Origin: Nocardia wallacei
GTDB taxonomy: Bacteria > Actinomycetota > Actinomycetes > Mycobacteriales > Mycobacteriaceae
NCBI RefSeq assembly: GCF_029869545.1
Contig: NZ_JARWQD010000305.1
Location: 1 to 64,000, forward strand
Direction: 5' to 3'
Length of the DNA: 64,000 nt
Shown here: positions 49,617-58,765 of the stretch, in pieces
How the letters are laid out: every line of letters begins with the position of its first letter
Numbering within the stretch: position 1 is the first letter of the stretch
Notes under the pieces: generated by a model
What the model was told of the DNA's origin: nothing
What the model saw: only the letters and a program-made list of their open reading frames with translations
Databases searched by the model: none
Made by a program: the position numbers and the translations under genes

Positions 49617-50380
49617 GCACCGCATTTGAACCCGAAGAGCTGGCCATCCCGCAGCCGCTCGCTCCCGCGGTCCTTGTGGTCGGGACAGGCGGCGGCGCTG
49701 GCGCGACCACCACCGCGTGGGGGCTGGCGGCGGCCATCGGCGCCACGACGGACTGGGACGCGGTCGCCGTCGATGCGAGCACTTCCGGGGGCGACCTCGG
49801 CCTGCGCGGAGCAGACGAGCTGATGCGTCCGATGTCGCTGCAAGCGTGGCTGACCGAAATCGGCGACGGCGCAACGTCGGTCACGCGCGAACTGCTGCTC
49901 TCGTCGAGCATCGGCGCGGGATTGCTGTGGCAAGACGACACAGCGTTGCCCCCGCGAGCCACCATCGGGACGACCGCGCGACTGCTGAGGATGTCGGGGT
50001 ATCTGGGCATCTACGACGGCGGCGGGCACGTCTCGGCGCAGCAGCTGCTGCCGCTGATCTGTGACGGCCACACCGGCCTAATCGTCACGGCACCGGCCCG
50101 CCGCGGGGCGGCGAACCGGTTGTTCACAAGCCTGAAATGGCTGGACCACAACCTCGGCGTCGACGTCGTCGCCGATACGACAGTTGTTGTGACGCACCAG
50201 GATCGGCGAACGGAATCCATCGCTGACGAGATCCGCCGAAGCCTGAGCGGCTGGGTGCGCGACGTGTTCGAGGTCCCCTATGACCCGCATCTGGTGGGCG
50301 GGGTCGCTCTGAGCGTCGACCAGCTGCATTCCTCAACCACCACGGCGTACGCCGACATCGTGATGGGAGTCGGCCTGTGA
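49613..50380 (+). CDS. Degenerate ParA/MinD-like ATPase
   Basis: A 255-aa protein with the first strand and loop VLVVGTGGGAGATTTAWGLA (residues 21-40), corresponding to the deviant Walker A KGGxGKT but lacking both lysines. Later strands (AVAVDASTSGGDLGLRG, TGLIVTAPARRG, VVVTHQDRR) fit the MinD/ParA fold. ATP hydrolysis is therefore doubtful; it may act as a scaffold or bind nucleotide only. Coupled to both neighbours (ATGA and GTGA). Confidence 0.7.
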   Translation: MSTAFEPEELAIPQPLAPAVLVVGTGGGAGATTTAWGLAAAIGATTDWDAVAVDASTSGGDLGLRGADELMRPMSLQAWLTEIGDGATSVTRELLLSSSIGAGLLWQDDTALPPRATIGTTARLLRMSGYLGIYDGGGHVSAQQLLPLICDGHTGLIVTAPARRGAANRLFTSLKWLDHNLGVDVVADTTVVVTHQDRRTESIADEIRRSLSGWVRDVFEVPYDPHLVGGVALSVDQLHSSTTTAYADIVMGVGL

Positions 50381-52404
50381 AGCGACCGATCGCCACCCCC
50401 GCAACCTGGATCGCGGCGCTCGCCGCGACCACCCTTCTCACCGGCACGACGCCCGCCTTCGCCGCACCGGCACCGGGTTCCGCGAGCGGGCCGGGTTGCC
50501 CCGCCGTGGCCGGGATATTCGTGCCGGGCACGGGGGAGACCCACCCGCAAGCGGACCCCGCTCAGCCGATCGGGCTGCTCGGACCGGTCGGTACCGGGCT
50601 CAGCGACCGGTTCGGTGACCGATTCCTGTCCCAATTCCTCGGCTACAGCGCCTCGGCATGGGACCGCGGCCTGAGTTACGGCGCCAGCGAGGCCACCGGC
50701 ATCACCGCCGCCACAGGGGAGCTCACCGATCTCGCCCGACGCTGCAGCGCAGCGAAGTTCGTGCTGGCCGGATACAGCCAGGGCGCCGACGTCATCGGCG
50801 ACCTCGCCGCAAGCATCGGCTGCGGCAAAGGTCCGATCCCGCCGGAACGAGTGATCGCAGTCGGGTTGATCGCCGACCCGCAGCAAGGCACGGAGGGCGG
50901 CAAAGTCGTCGGCCCTCCACTGGACGGGCACGGCATCGCCGGACCACGCCCCAGTGGGTTCTGCCAGCTATCGGCCGTGACCGCGCAAATCTGCGATCCA
51001 CGGGATAAGTACTGCAACACCAACGCCGCGACCAACCCGATCCTGGCCGGGCTGGGCCGCATCCTCGGCGGTGGAAGCGACCAGCCCGCCGCGCCCGGGC
51101 CCGACGGTGCGCGATCCGGCGGGGACAACCCGAGAGGCAACACCGATCAGACGGGGGTGCCCGGTGCCGATGCGGCGCAGCTGCAGGCACTGACCCAGTC
51201 GCTGGTGTCCGATCTCGGGCGCGGTGATCTGCCGAAGCTGGCCGACAATCTCAATACCGTTGTGCCACAGGCCCTATCCGGGCGAATCGACCCGGGCGCG
51301 GTCACGGCGGTGCAGGACACGCTGCGGCCTCTGGCCGATCTGCTCGGCTGGGCAGACAGCAATCGGGCGGCGACCGAACGGCTGGCCAACGCACCGGCCG
51401 GGTCGCCCGAACACCAGGCGAGCCAGGTGCTGACCGCCGCGAAGAACAGCAACCTTGGCACGGCGCTGGATTCGCTGGCCACGATCGCCGGACAAGCCGG
51501 CTACGGAGGCGGCGGCCCCACGCCGGATGTCGCCGGGTCGGCGAACGCTTTGGCGTCTTCGACGGCGCCGCTGTCGGCGATGCCTGCGGACACCTTGTCG
51601 CAGGCCACGACCGTGTTGTCGATCCTGAGACCGTCGACGGTGTTCGACCAGGTGGTCAACGTCGCGACCAACACCCTCGACTTCGCCACCAACGTCCCGA
51701 AGATCCTGGACACCCTGCGCCAGATCGCCACCATCGTCGCGGACGGCGGCATCGACCTGCCCGCGAAAGTCCGTGGCCTGCATGAGCAGTTCGGCACCTT
51801 GAACAACCTTTGCAACCCCCTGGTGAAAATGGCCGCCGGAGTCGACCTGCACATGGTGTCGAACCTGCTGGCTATGATCCCCGACCCGCAGGGCGTCGCC
51901 CAGATCGCGTCGGTGATCGTCGGCATCCTGGGGAACCTGGACGTCGTCAAGCTCGCGTTGCAGGTCGGCGGGTTCCAGGAACAACTGTGGGGTATCGCTG
52001 AAGCGATCACCGGCGGCGGCAACCTCGTCGATATCGGCGCCCGGCTCGTCGGGCTCATTCCGACGCTGCTCGGGTTCGCCACGACCGCGGTGAACACACT
52101 GACCGGAGCCGCCAAGACCCCCAGCACCGCGCTCGACACGCCGCAGCCAGGTACGCCGACCGCTTCGATGGGCGGCGCGTCGAACCTGGCGGGCTTGGCC
52201 GAGTCACTGGTCAACAGCACGTCCCAAGGAGCGGCGGACCTCGGTCAGTTGGTTACCGACGGCGTCTCGGCGGCCTCGTTCTTCGCCTCGGGCGCACATC
52301 AGGGGTACGACCGATTCGTCATCGACGAGTCCGGGCGCACCGCTGTTACCTGGCTGACGGACTGGTTCGCCGGGCGTATCCGGCAGGTCGGAGCCGTGTC
52401 GTGA
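50377..52404 (+). CDS. Secreted cutinase-domain protein of the conjugation operon
   Basis: A 675-aa exported protein. Signal peptide to about residue 30. The cutinase/alpha-beta-hydrolase domain spans residues 40-215 with the nucleophile motif GYSQG (Ser134) and a Cys-flanked ICDPRDKYC near 206-213, where the catalytic Asp is expected. The usual His after it is not obvious. The remaining 450 residues are Ala/Thr/Asn-rich helical sequence with several repeat-like segments (LDFATNVPKILDTLRQIATI). It may process envelope lipids or cutin-like esters so that the transfer channel can cross a mycolate envelope. Coupled to both neighbours. Confidence 0.8.
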   Translation: MKRPIATPATWIAALAATTLLTGTTPAFAAPAPGSASGPGCPAVAGIFVPGTGETHPQADPAQPIGLLGPVGTGLSDRFGDRFLSQFLGYSASAWDRGLSYGASEATGITAATGELTDLARRCSAAKFVLAGYSQGADVIGDLAASIGCGKGPIPPERVIAVGLIADPQQGTEGGKVVGPPLDGHGIAGPRPSGFCQLSAVTAQICDPRDKYCNTNAATNPILAGLGRILGGGSDQPAAPGPDGARSGGDNPRGNTDQTGVPGADAAQLQALTQSLVSDLGRGDLPKLADNLNTVVPQALSGRIDPGAVTAVQDTLRPLADLLGWADSNRAATERLANAPAGSPEHQASQVLTAAKNSNLGTALDSLATIAGQAGYGGGGPTPDVAGSANALASSTAPLSAMPADTLSQATTVLSILRPSTVFDQVVNVATNTLDFATNVPKILDTLRQIATIVADGGIDLPAKVRGLHEQFGTLNNLCNPLVKMAAGVDLHMVSNLLAMIPDPQGVAQIASVIVGILGNLDVVKLALQVGGFQEQLWGIAEAITGGGNLVDIGARLVGLIPTLLGFATTAVNTLTGAAKTPSTALDTPQPGTPTASMGGASNLAGLAESLVNSTSQGAADLGQLVTDGVSAASFFASGAHQGYDRFVIDESGRTAVTWLTDWFAGRIRQVGAVS

Positions 52405-53966
52405 GCACGGAAACGACAGTGGCGTCGGGCGGCAAGGCGATCATGGTCCTCGGGCTGGTCGTCGCGGTGATCGTCATGCTGATCATCGTCTCCGGTCGAT
52501 CCCGACACACCGACCCCACCTGCCTTCCCGACATGCCCCGGCGCGAGACATCGCGCGGGCCCACCCGTGTCGTGATGCCCATGGCGCCAGGCACTTTCGT
52601 CCCGAGTTCGCCGTACGGGCCTCGGGGAAGAGAGTTCCACAGCGGACAGGATTTCGCCGCCGCGGCGGGCACGCCGATCTACTCGGCCACCGACGGCACG
52701 GTGGTGGCGGCCGGGCCTGCCGACGGGTTCGGGAACTGGATCGTCATCGACACCACCGACAGCGACGGCCGGACCGTGTCGACGGTCTACGGGCACATGT
52801 CGGCCGCGGGCGTGCTCGTCCACACCGGCGATACCGTACGCGCGGGCCAACACATCGCCGATGTCGGCAGCGAGGGCGAATCGTCCGGGCCCCACTTGCA
52901 TTTCGAAGTCGTGCCCGGAGGAAAGCTGTCCGGCGGTAAACACACCGATCCGATGCAGTGGCTCACCGCCCGCGGCGCGGGCGAGACCGCGACGGACGCC
53001 ATCGATCTGGTCGCGAACCGCAGCGGACTGACCGGGCGACCTGGCTACGGCAGCGGGTGCGGCCCTGCGCCGGGCGACGGGGGACTGAAGGCGGGCTCGG
53101 TGCCGGAGGCGTTCGAGCCGTGGATTGCCCGCGCCGCCGCATTGTGCCCGGAGGTGACCGCGCCGCTGCTGGCCGCGCAGCTGCAACAGGAGTCCGGGTT
53201 CCGTGTCGACGCGACCAGCCCGGCAGGCGCGGTCGGGCCCGCCCAGTTCATGCCCGACACCTGGAACGCCCCGGAGGGGCCGGCCGTCGACGCCGACGGT
53301 GACGGCCGCAAGGATCCCCGCAGTATCCCCGACGCGGTTGTGAGCCAGGGCCGCTACGACTGCGAATTGGCCGGCATCGCGAAACGTGGCCTGGCAGAAG
53401 GCACTTTGCGCGGCGATCTCACCGAACTGTGGCTGTCGATGTACAACTGCGGCGCCGACGAGACCTTGCGGCAGGGACAGGTCTGCCAGAACGGCGAGAC
53501 CCGCAAGTACGTGCGTGCCATCCCGGCCGCCGCCCGGGCGTTCACCGGCAGTGAATCGGTCGGTTCCTCGATCGGCGGGGCGATCGTCGCCGAGGCGATG
53601 CGCTGGCGCGGTCACCCCTACGTGTGGGGCGGCGGCGGGGCGGACGGACCCACCGCCGCCGACGGCGGCGCGCCCGGATTCGACTGCTCCGGCCTCACCC
53701 TGCGCGCGGTCGCCGTCGCCACCGACGGCCGGATCATCCTGCCGCGCACCAGCCAGGAACAAGTCGACGACCCGCGCGGCGCTCCCGTACCGGAATCGGC
53801 GATCCAGCCGGGAGACCTGGTCTTTCCCGCTGGGCCCGCGCCGGGCCACGTCGCCGTCTACGTGGGCGAAGGGACCGTCGTGCACGCCCCGCAAACAGGC
53901 GACGTCGTCAAGACCGCCCCCATGAGCGTTGTCGGCTCCAACCCGTCAGTGAGGAGATTCGGATGA
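52401..53966 (+). CDS. Three-domain peptidoglycan hydrolase (M23, lytic transglycosylase, NlpC/P60)
   Basis: A 521-aa membrane-anchored enzyme. A helix at residues 13-31 precedes an M23 peptidase domain (His80, Asp84, His132, HLH 165-167). A lytic-transglycosylase-like domain follows (catalytic Glu264 in AAQLQQESGFRVDATSPAGA, AQFMPDTW). A C-terminal NlpC/P60 domain has Cys429 (GFDCSGLTLRAV) and His483 (PGHVAVYVG). Each type cuts a different bond in peptidoglycan. It resembles VirB1/TcpG-type transfer hydrolases, with an additional M23 unit. GTG start overlaps the cutinase stop (GTGA). Confidence 0.9.
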   Translation: MSTETTVASGGKAIMVLGLVVAVIVMLIIVSGRSRHTDPTCLPDMPRRETSRGPTRVVMPMAPGTFVPSSPYGPRGREFHSGQDFAAAAGTPIYSATDGTVVAAGPADGFGNWIVIDTTDSDGRTVSTVYGHMSAAGVLVHTGDTVRAGQHIADVGSEGESSGPHLHFEVVPGGKLSGGKHTDPMQWLTARGAGETATDAIDLVANRSGLTGRPGYGSGCGPAPGDGGLKAGSVPEAFEPWIARAAALCPEVTAPLLAAQLQQESGFRVDATSPAGAVGPAQFMPDTWNAPEGPAVDADGDGRKDPRSIPDAVVSQGRYDCELAGIAKRGLAEGTLRGDLTELWLSMYNCGADETLRQGQVCQNGETRKYVRAIPAAARAFTGSESVGSSIGGAIVAEAMRWRGHPYVWGGGGADGPTAADGGAPGFDCSGLTLRAVAVATDGRIILPRTSQEQVDDPRGAPVPESAIQPGDLVFPAGPAPGHVAVYVGEGTVVHAPQTGDVVKTAPMSVVGSNPSVRRFG

Positions 53967-55366
53967 GCACTGAACACCACCACCAGCAACACCAGCCGGA
54001 CGGCACGTCGACGGACACCGCACCGGACGACGGCCAAGGCGGCACAACGGAATACGACGCCGAGGCGATCGTCGACCTGCGCCGCCAGCGCCTGCGCCCC
54101 ACCCCCGCACCGGGCGGACCGCAGGAGCCCGACAACGCCGACGAAGATCGCGACGAGATCGGCGACACGCAGGAGATCCCGGACCCGTACGGGGTCGGGC
54201 AACACAACCTGCGAACCGACACCATTGACGGAAACGACAGACACCAGGCACGTCCGGTCGTGCTCAAACAAGCCGAGGGCGTCGACACCGACCCGGCCGA
54301 GTGGGGCTGGCGCGGCCGGGTCAACGCATTCGGGAGCCGGCTGCGCCCGCCTCGCGACGGCAGCGAGGTCGCTCACCGCCGCGCTGTCGAACGGATCCGA
54401 CAGCCGTTACCGGGCACGCCGGTGATCCTGGTCGCCAACCCAAAGGGTGGCACCGGAGTCACTCCGGTGACGATCGTGCTGGCCAATATCTTCGGCGTGT
54501 ACCGCGGCGGCAGTGTGGTGGCCTGGGACGCCAACGAATCCCGCGGCACCCTCGCCGCGCGCGCCGCGGTCAGCACAGACACCGCGCCGACCGTGGTCGA
54601 TGTGCTGGCGAATGCGCGTGCGTTGTGTTCCCCGGCCGCCGACGCCTCGAGCCTGGCGCGGTACCTGCGACTGCAACCCACGCTCGACGAAGTCCTGGCC
54701 TCGGATCACTCCGGCCGTCTCGAGGTGATCGGGCGTAACGAGTGCGCGGCGATCATGGCGGTGCTGCGACGGCACCGGTCCATGGTGGTGATCGACAGCG
54801 GCGACAACGATCGAGCCGAACCGTTCTCCTGGTCGGTCGACAACGCCACCCAGCTGGTCGTGCCCCTGGTGTGCCGCCGCGACGCGGCGTATATGGCGCT
54901 GAAAATGCTCGACACCATGGCCGCGTACGGGCGCCGGGACCTGGTGACCGGAGCGGTGGTCACCCTCGCCACACAGTCCCCAACCGATCCAGCCGCCCGC
55001 GAGGCCATCGTCGGCGCGCTCGAACACGCCGGCATCACCCGAATCTTGGACGTGCCGCACGACCCGCTGCTGGCCGGAGGCGAACGCATCGTGTGGTCGC
55101 GCCTGACAGCCTCATCGAGGCGAGCGTGGACACAGGTGGCCGCATCGGTCGCAGACGGGCTCGCCGACATGTTGACGCGCATGTCGGCACCCCTGGAAGG
55201 GGCCTACCTGCCCGACAGCTACCGCGCCCCAAGCAGCCGTGCGCCGCGCCGCTGCCGCGGCTGCACCCCCGACGACGCGCGGACCTCCGCGCGGTGCGGA
55301 TCGGGCTGCCCGAGCGCGAGCATCGCGGTTCCCCACCACGGCCGGCCCTACGGCGAACGGCGGTGA
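53963..55366 (+). CDS. Second degenerate ParA/MinD-like ATPase, long N-terminus
   Basis: A 467-aa protein. Residues 1-110 are acidic, Gln/Pro-rich and probably disordered. The MinD/ParA fold starts near 152 with VILVANPKGGTGVTPVTIVL: the Walker A is KGGTGVT (161-167) with Val in place of the Lys of GKT. AWDANESRGTLAARAAV matches the second motif of EspI-like relatives. The C-terminal 60 residues are Cys/Arg-rich. ATP hydrolysis is doubtful. Coupled to the hydrolase (ATGA). Confidence 0.75.
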   Translation: MSTEHHHQQHQPDGTSTDTAPDDGQGGTTEYDAEAIVDLRRQRLRPTPAPGGPQEPDNADEDRDEIGDTQEIPDPYGVGQHNLRTDTIDGNDRHQARPVVLKQAEGVDTDPAEWGWRGRVNAFGSRLRPPRDGSEVAHRRAVERIRQPLPGTPVILVANPKGGTGVTPVTIVLANIFGVYRGGSVVAWDANESRGTLAARAAVSTDTAPTVVDVLANARALCSPAADASSLARYLRLQPTLDEVLASDHSGRLEVIGRNECAAIMAVLRRHRSMVVIDSGDNDRAEPFSWSVDNATQLVVPLVCRRDAAYMALKMLDTMAAYGRRDLVTGAVVTLATQSPTDPAAREAIVGALEHAGITRILDVPHDPLLAGGERIVWSRLTASSRRAWTQVAASVADGLADMLTRMSAPLEGAYLPDSYRAPSSRAPRRCRGCTPDDARTSARCGSGCPSASIAVPHHGRPYGERR

Positions 55367-55416
55367 ACGCCATGACAACCCGACCGGAACCACCACCACC
55401 CAGAAAGGCCCCACCG

Positions 55417-55812
55417 ATGACATCCATCACCCGATCGCACCGGCTACGCACCGCCTGGCGAACTGCGGTCAGCGCTGCCACAGCGTGCCTGATCGTCACG
55501 CTCAGCGTCGCGACGGCCGACGCGGCGATCCCCAACCCCCTCGGCGGCATCGCCCCGAACTTCGGGCTGTTCGGCGAGGCCATGGACTCCACCTGGAAAC
55601 GCCTCGTGGCGTTCATCTGGGCCCTGGTGTTGATCGGCTGCGTCGTGCGAGTGATCGTCGGCGCGTTCAAAGTGCGCCGCGCCAAAGCCCGCGGCTACAC
55701 CAACGACCTGGCCGAAGGCTCCGAGGAACTCCAAGACGCCCTGATCGCCCTAGGCCTCGTCGCGCTCGCCTCACCGATGGTCGGCACCGTCCTGTTCGTC
55801 GTCGGCGGATGA
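55417..55812 (+). CDS. VirB2/TrbC-like pilin or small channel protein
   Basis: A 131-aa protein: signal peptide with cleavage near ATADAA, mature part with two hydrophobic helices (KRLVAFIWALVLIGCVVRVI and LIALGLVALASPMVGTVLFV) joined by a basic-to-acidic loop. This is the layout of VirB2/TrbC-type pilins and of actinobacterial conjugation proteins. ATG 55417 has AAAGG upstream; GTG 55363 overlapping the previous stop, or ATG 55372, would give longer leaders. Confidence 0.65.
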   Translation: MTSITRSHRLRTAWRTAVSAATACLIVTLSVATADAAIPNPLGGIAPNFGLFGEAMDSTWKRLVAFIWALVLIGCVVRVIVGAFKVRRAKARGYTNDLAEGSEELQDALIALGLVALASPMVGTVLFVVGG

Positions 55813-55840
55813 GCCCGGACGTACACCGAAGGGAAACGCT

Positions 55841-56581
55841 ATGAGCACAACAGGATTCGGATCACTCTCGCCCGACGCGAAGCCGCCCTCCACACCACCG
55901 GCACCCCTCGGAGCGCCGGGCTCGCGGCGACACGGGCTCGCGCGTCGAGTGTCGATGCGGTGGCTGCTGGCTGCGGGCGCCGCCGGTCTGCTCGTTGTGG
56001 TGGCCGCGTTGTCGCTGCACGACGGAAGCGATACCAGTCCCGGCGGCGGGCACGTCCGCGCGGGCCACGGTCCGACCACCGTGACCAGCGGAGTACCCAC
56101 CGGCTACACCCGAGATCGGGCAGGCGCGGCCACCGCAGCGGTCAACGTCGTTCAGGCACTGACCCAGGCCGGGCAAGGCCGCGTGACCGCGACGGCGGTG
56201 CGGTCGGCGTTGACCGCGTCGGATCCCGGACCGGGACTGACGAAATCGCTGGACATCGCGTCCGGCCGCGAGCACGACAGCAACGTCCTCAACGTGCTGC
56301 CCGCCGCGGTCACTGTCGAGTCGGTGAACGCCGACACCGCGCAGGTCGCTGTGTGGACCGTCGCGGTGTCACGCGACTCGATCACCCCCGGAGACCCGGT
56401 CTCGGTCATGACGCTGTGGTCGAGCACCACCGTGTCGCTGGTCTGGGAACGCGGCGACTGGAAAGCCAAAGACCTCGCCACCCACACCGGACCCACCCCG
56501 GACGAGGCCATCGCCCCCGGCTCCGGATCACCGCTGACCCGCCCCCTACAGGGCGGCTACTACACCTTCTACATCGACTAG
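55841..56581 (+). CDS. VirB8/TcpC-like conjugation protein
   Basis: A 246-aa bitopic protein: Pro-rich cytoplasmic N-terminus, helix MRWLLAAGAAGLLVVVAALS at about 39-58, and an outer domain with AATAAVNVVQALTQAGQGRV and VSLVWERGDWKAKDLATHTG, like the NTF2-type fold of TcpC/VirB8 proteins. These assemble the inner-membrane core of the channel. Starts 29 bases after the pilin-like gene with GAAGGGAA upstream. Confidence 0.7.
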   Translation: MSTTGFGSLSPDAKPPSTPPAPLGAPGSRRHGLARRVSMRWLLAAGAAGLLVVVAALSLHDGSDTSPGGGHVRAGHGPTTVTSGVPTGYTRDRAGAATAAVNVVQALTQAGQGRVTATAVRSALTASDPGPGLTKSLDIASGREHDSNVLNVLPAAVTVESVNADTAQVAVWTVAVSRDSITPGDPVSVMTLWSSTTVSLVWERGDWKAKDLATHTGPTPDEAIAPGSGSPLTRPLQGGYYTFYID

Positions 56582-56590
56582 AGGGAGCCC

Positions 56591-58765
56591 ATGATGCGGC
56601 GAATTCTGATGCTCCTGATCGTCACAGCGCTGGCACTGGCCGGAGCCGGCACCGCCAGCGCCGACCCCGAGCCCGGCCCGGCCACCCCGTCGGGGTCACT
56701 GCCGAACGGATTCCCCGCGGACCTGCGCAAATTCATCGGCAACACCCCAGAATTCAAAGCGGCCTGGTTCACCGGGACCTGCACCGACCGCGGCGGTGAC
56801 ATCGGCGCCTACATCAACGCCGTGCTGGCCAACGAGGACCGCCTCATCTACTGGTCGATGACCGACGACCAGAAGAAGGCGTACGCCGTCGGCGCGGCCA
56901 GAGCCCAGGGACACCATTCCCTCGACCCTCGACTCGAGGCGGACAGCGAACCAAACCGGGAACCGTCGAAAGAGTTGCTGCCCAAGGTATTCCCGTCCGG
57001 CGACCCGGCCTACGCATTACCGCAGCCGGCGTGCGCGGACGACCTCAAGAGATGGGCGAATCCCCAATGGAACACGTGGGGTTTCGTCTGGTCGGCCGCA
57101 CCGGACCAGCAGTCCTTGGCCGAAATGCGCAAGACGGGCGGCGCGCAGACGGTACCCGATAAGGCGTGGACCGCGCCGTGCGGCGGCGACCTTCCTGGAA
57201 ACTACTGCACCCACGCGTTTTTCGTGAACTGCGACCAGGCCGACGCGCCGAGCGGAGACCAGCGCAACTGCGTCGCGTGGAACACGCATGTGGCACGGCT
57301 GTTCGCCGGCACCGCGAACTGGATCGACCAGAACAAATCGCTGTCCGACCGGATCGACGAGACATTGCGCGACACGGGCGTCTACGCGGCCGGCAACGCG
57401 GTCGTGAGCGCGTTCAGCTGGGTGTTCGGCACCGCGATCCCGACCGCGATCAAATTCGTCGCCGACCCGCAGTCGGTGATCGACGACTGGGCCAACGCCA
57501 GCAAAGCCTCCGCCGTGGACCTGAGTAGCAAGGTTCTGCGCGGCCTCGTCGCGGTCGGCGCCTTCGACCCGTCCCAGGAGTGGTTTCTGCGCTGGTACGC
57601 ATTGGCGAGCGGTATCGGTATTGCGGTCATGGGCCTGATGACCCTGCTGGCGCTGTGGCGAGCAGCAGCGAAGGGGGAGACCGTGAAAACCATCGCCGCG
57701 GACCTGTTCGGCTACCTCCCGGCGGGCGTGCTCCTCATGCTGTTCGCGCCGATGCTCGCGCAACTGATCGTCGGCGCGTCGAATGCCATGTCCGAGAGCA
57801 TCGTCCGTATCTCCGGTCCGGACATGGGCGACATGGTGACGAACCTGGAACGCTTCAGCGGCAAACTGACCGCGCCCGCGCTGCCCGGCGGTGTCGTTGT
57901 CGGATTCCTGCTTTTCCTGCTGCTCATCGCGGGTTCGCTCGCCGTGTTCTTCGGCCTGCTGATGCACGCGGTCGCCTTGCCCGCCCTGGCGATCGCGGCC
58001 GGGATCGGGTTCGGCATGTGGGTCCACCCGAAATGGCGCACCAAGGCTCTGCGCCCGGTGCTGCTGTTCATCGGCCTCGTGGCTTCCAAACCCCTGCTGT
58101 TCCTTCTGCTGGCTCTGGAAACCTCCGTGGTCAACGCCGCACTGACGGGCCAGCCCGCCGGGCAAGGCACCCTCAGCACACTCGGGCAACTGTGCCTGGT
58201 CGTCGTCGCGTTCATCGTCGTCGGCCTCGCCCCGTGGTCTCTGTTGCGCTACGCACCGCTGCTGCCGTCGCGCAGCGACGCCAACGGTTTCGGCGGGCAC
58301 TCCAGCTCCCTGCTCGCCGGCGCCATGGGCGGATTCGGCGCGAATGCCCTGTCACGACGCCGGTCCCACCACGACTCCTCGACGACCGGCAGTGACACCT
58401 CGAGGCGACAGACGGACCGGCGTGGCGGCACCGACGACGGCGATCCGAGCTGGCGGACCTCCGACCGAGACGACGGCCGCAGCCGGACCGAGGCACATCT
58501 GGGCGCCACGATGGGCAGCCGCCGAAACGACGCGACCGCCAACACGACAACCGGTGACACGAAAACCGGTGCCCCGGACCGCAGCAGCGGTGGCGGTATC
58601 GGCAGGAAGCTCGCGTCCGGACTCGGTAGCAGCGTCGGCAAGGGCGCGGCGATCGCCGCGACCGCGGGCACGGCGGCTATTCCCGTCGCGGCGGCCGGAG
58701 CTGCCGCAGCCCTCGAGAAGGGCCGCGCCGCCGCCGAAGCCGCACCCGGGGAGGCCGAGGAATGA
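56591..58765 (+). CDS. VirB6/TrbL-like polytopic conjugation protein
   Basis: A 724-aa membrane protein. Signal peptide, a Cys-rich exported domain (residues 25-250, for example TGTCTDRGGDIGAYINAV and APCGGDLPGNYCTHAFFVNC), then about six membrane helices (YALASGIGIAVMGLMTLLAL, LPAGVLLMLFAPMLAQLIVG, VVVGFLLFLLLIAGSLAVFF) and a disordered basic, Ser/Thr-rich tail of about 170 residues. It probably forms the inner-membrane pore with VirB8-like and VirB4-like proteins. Its stop overlaps the next start (ATGA). Confidence 0.8.
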   Translation: MMRRILMLLIVTALALAGAGTASADPEPGPATPSGSLPNGFPADLRKFIGNTPEFKAAWFTGTCTDRGGDIGAYINAVLANEDRLIYWSMTDDQKKAYAVGAARAQGHHSLDPRLEADSEPNREPSKELLPKVFPSGDPAYALPQPACADDLKRWANPQWNTWGFVWSAAPDQQSLAEMRKTGGAQTVPDKAWTAPCGGDLPGNYCTHAFFVNCDQADAPSGDQRNCVAWNTHVARLFAGTANWIDQNKSLSDRIDETLRDTGVYAAGNAVVSAFSWVFGTAIPTAIKFVADPQSVIDDWANASKASAVDLSSKVLRGLVAVGAFDPSQEWFLRWYALASGIGIAVMGLMTLLALWRAAAKGETVKTIAADLFGYLPAGVLLMLFAPMLAQLIVGASNAMSESIVRISGPDMGDMVTNLERFSGKLTAPALPGGVVVGFLLFLLLIAGSLAVFFGLLMHAVALPALAIAAGIGFGMWVHPKWRTKALRPVLLFIGLVASKPLLFLLLALETSVVNAALTGQPAGQGTLSTLGQLCLVVVAFIVVGLAPWSLLRYAPLLPSRSDANGFGGHSSSLLAGAMGGFGANALSRRRSHHDSSTTGSDTSRRQTDRRGGTDDGDPSWRTSDRDDGRSRTEAHLGATMGSRRNDATANTTTGDTKTGAPDRSSGGGIGRKLASGLGSSVGKGAAIAATAGTAAIPVAAAGAAAALEKGRAAAEAAPGEAEE

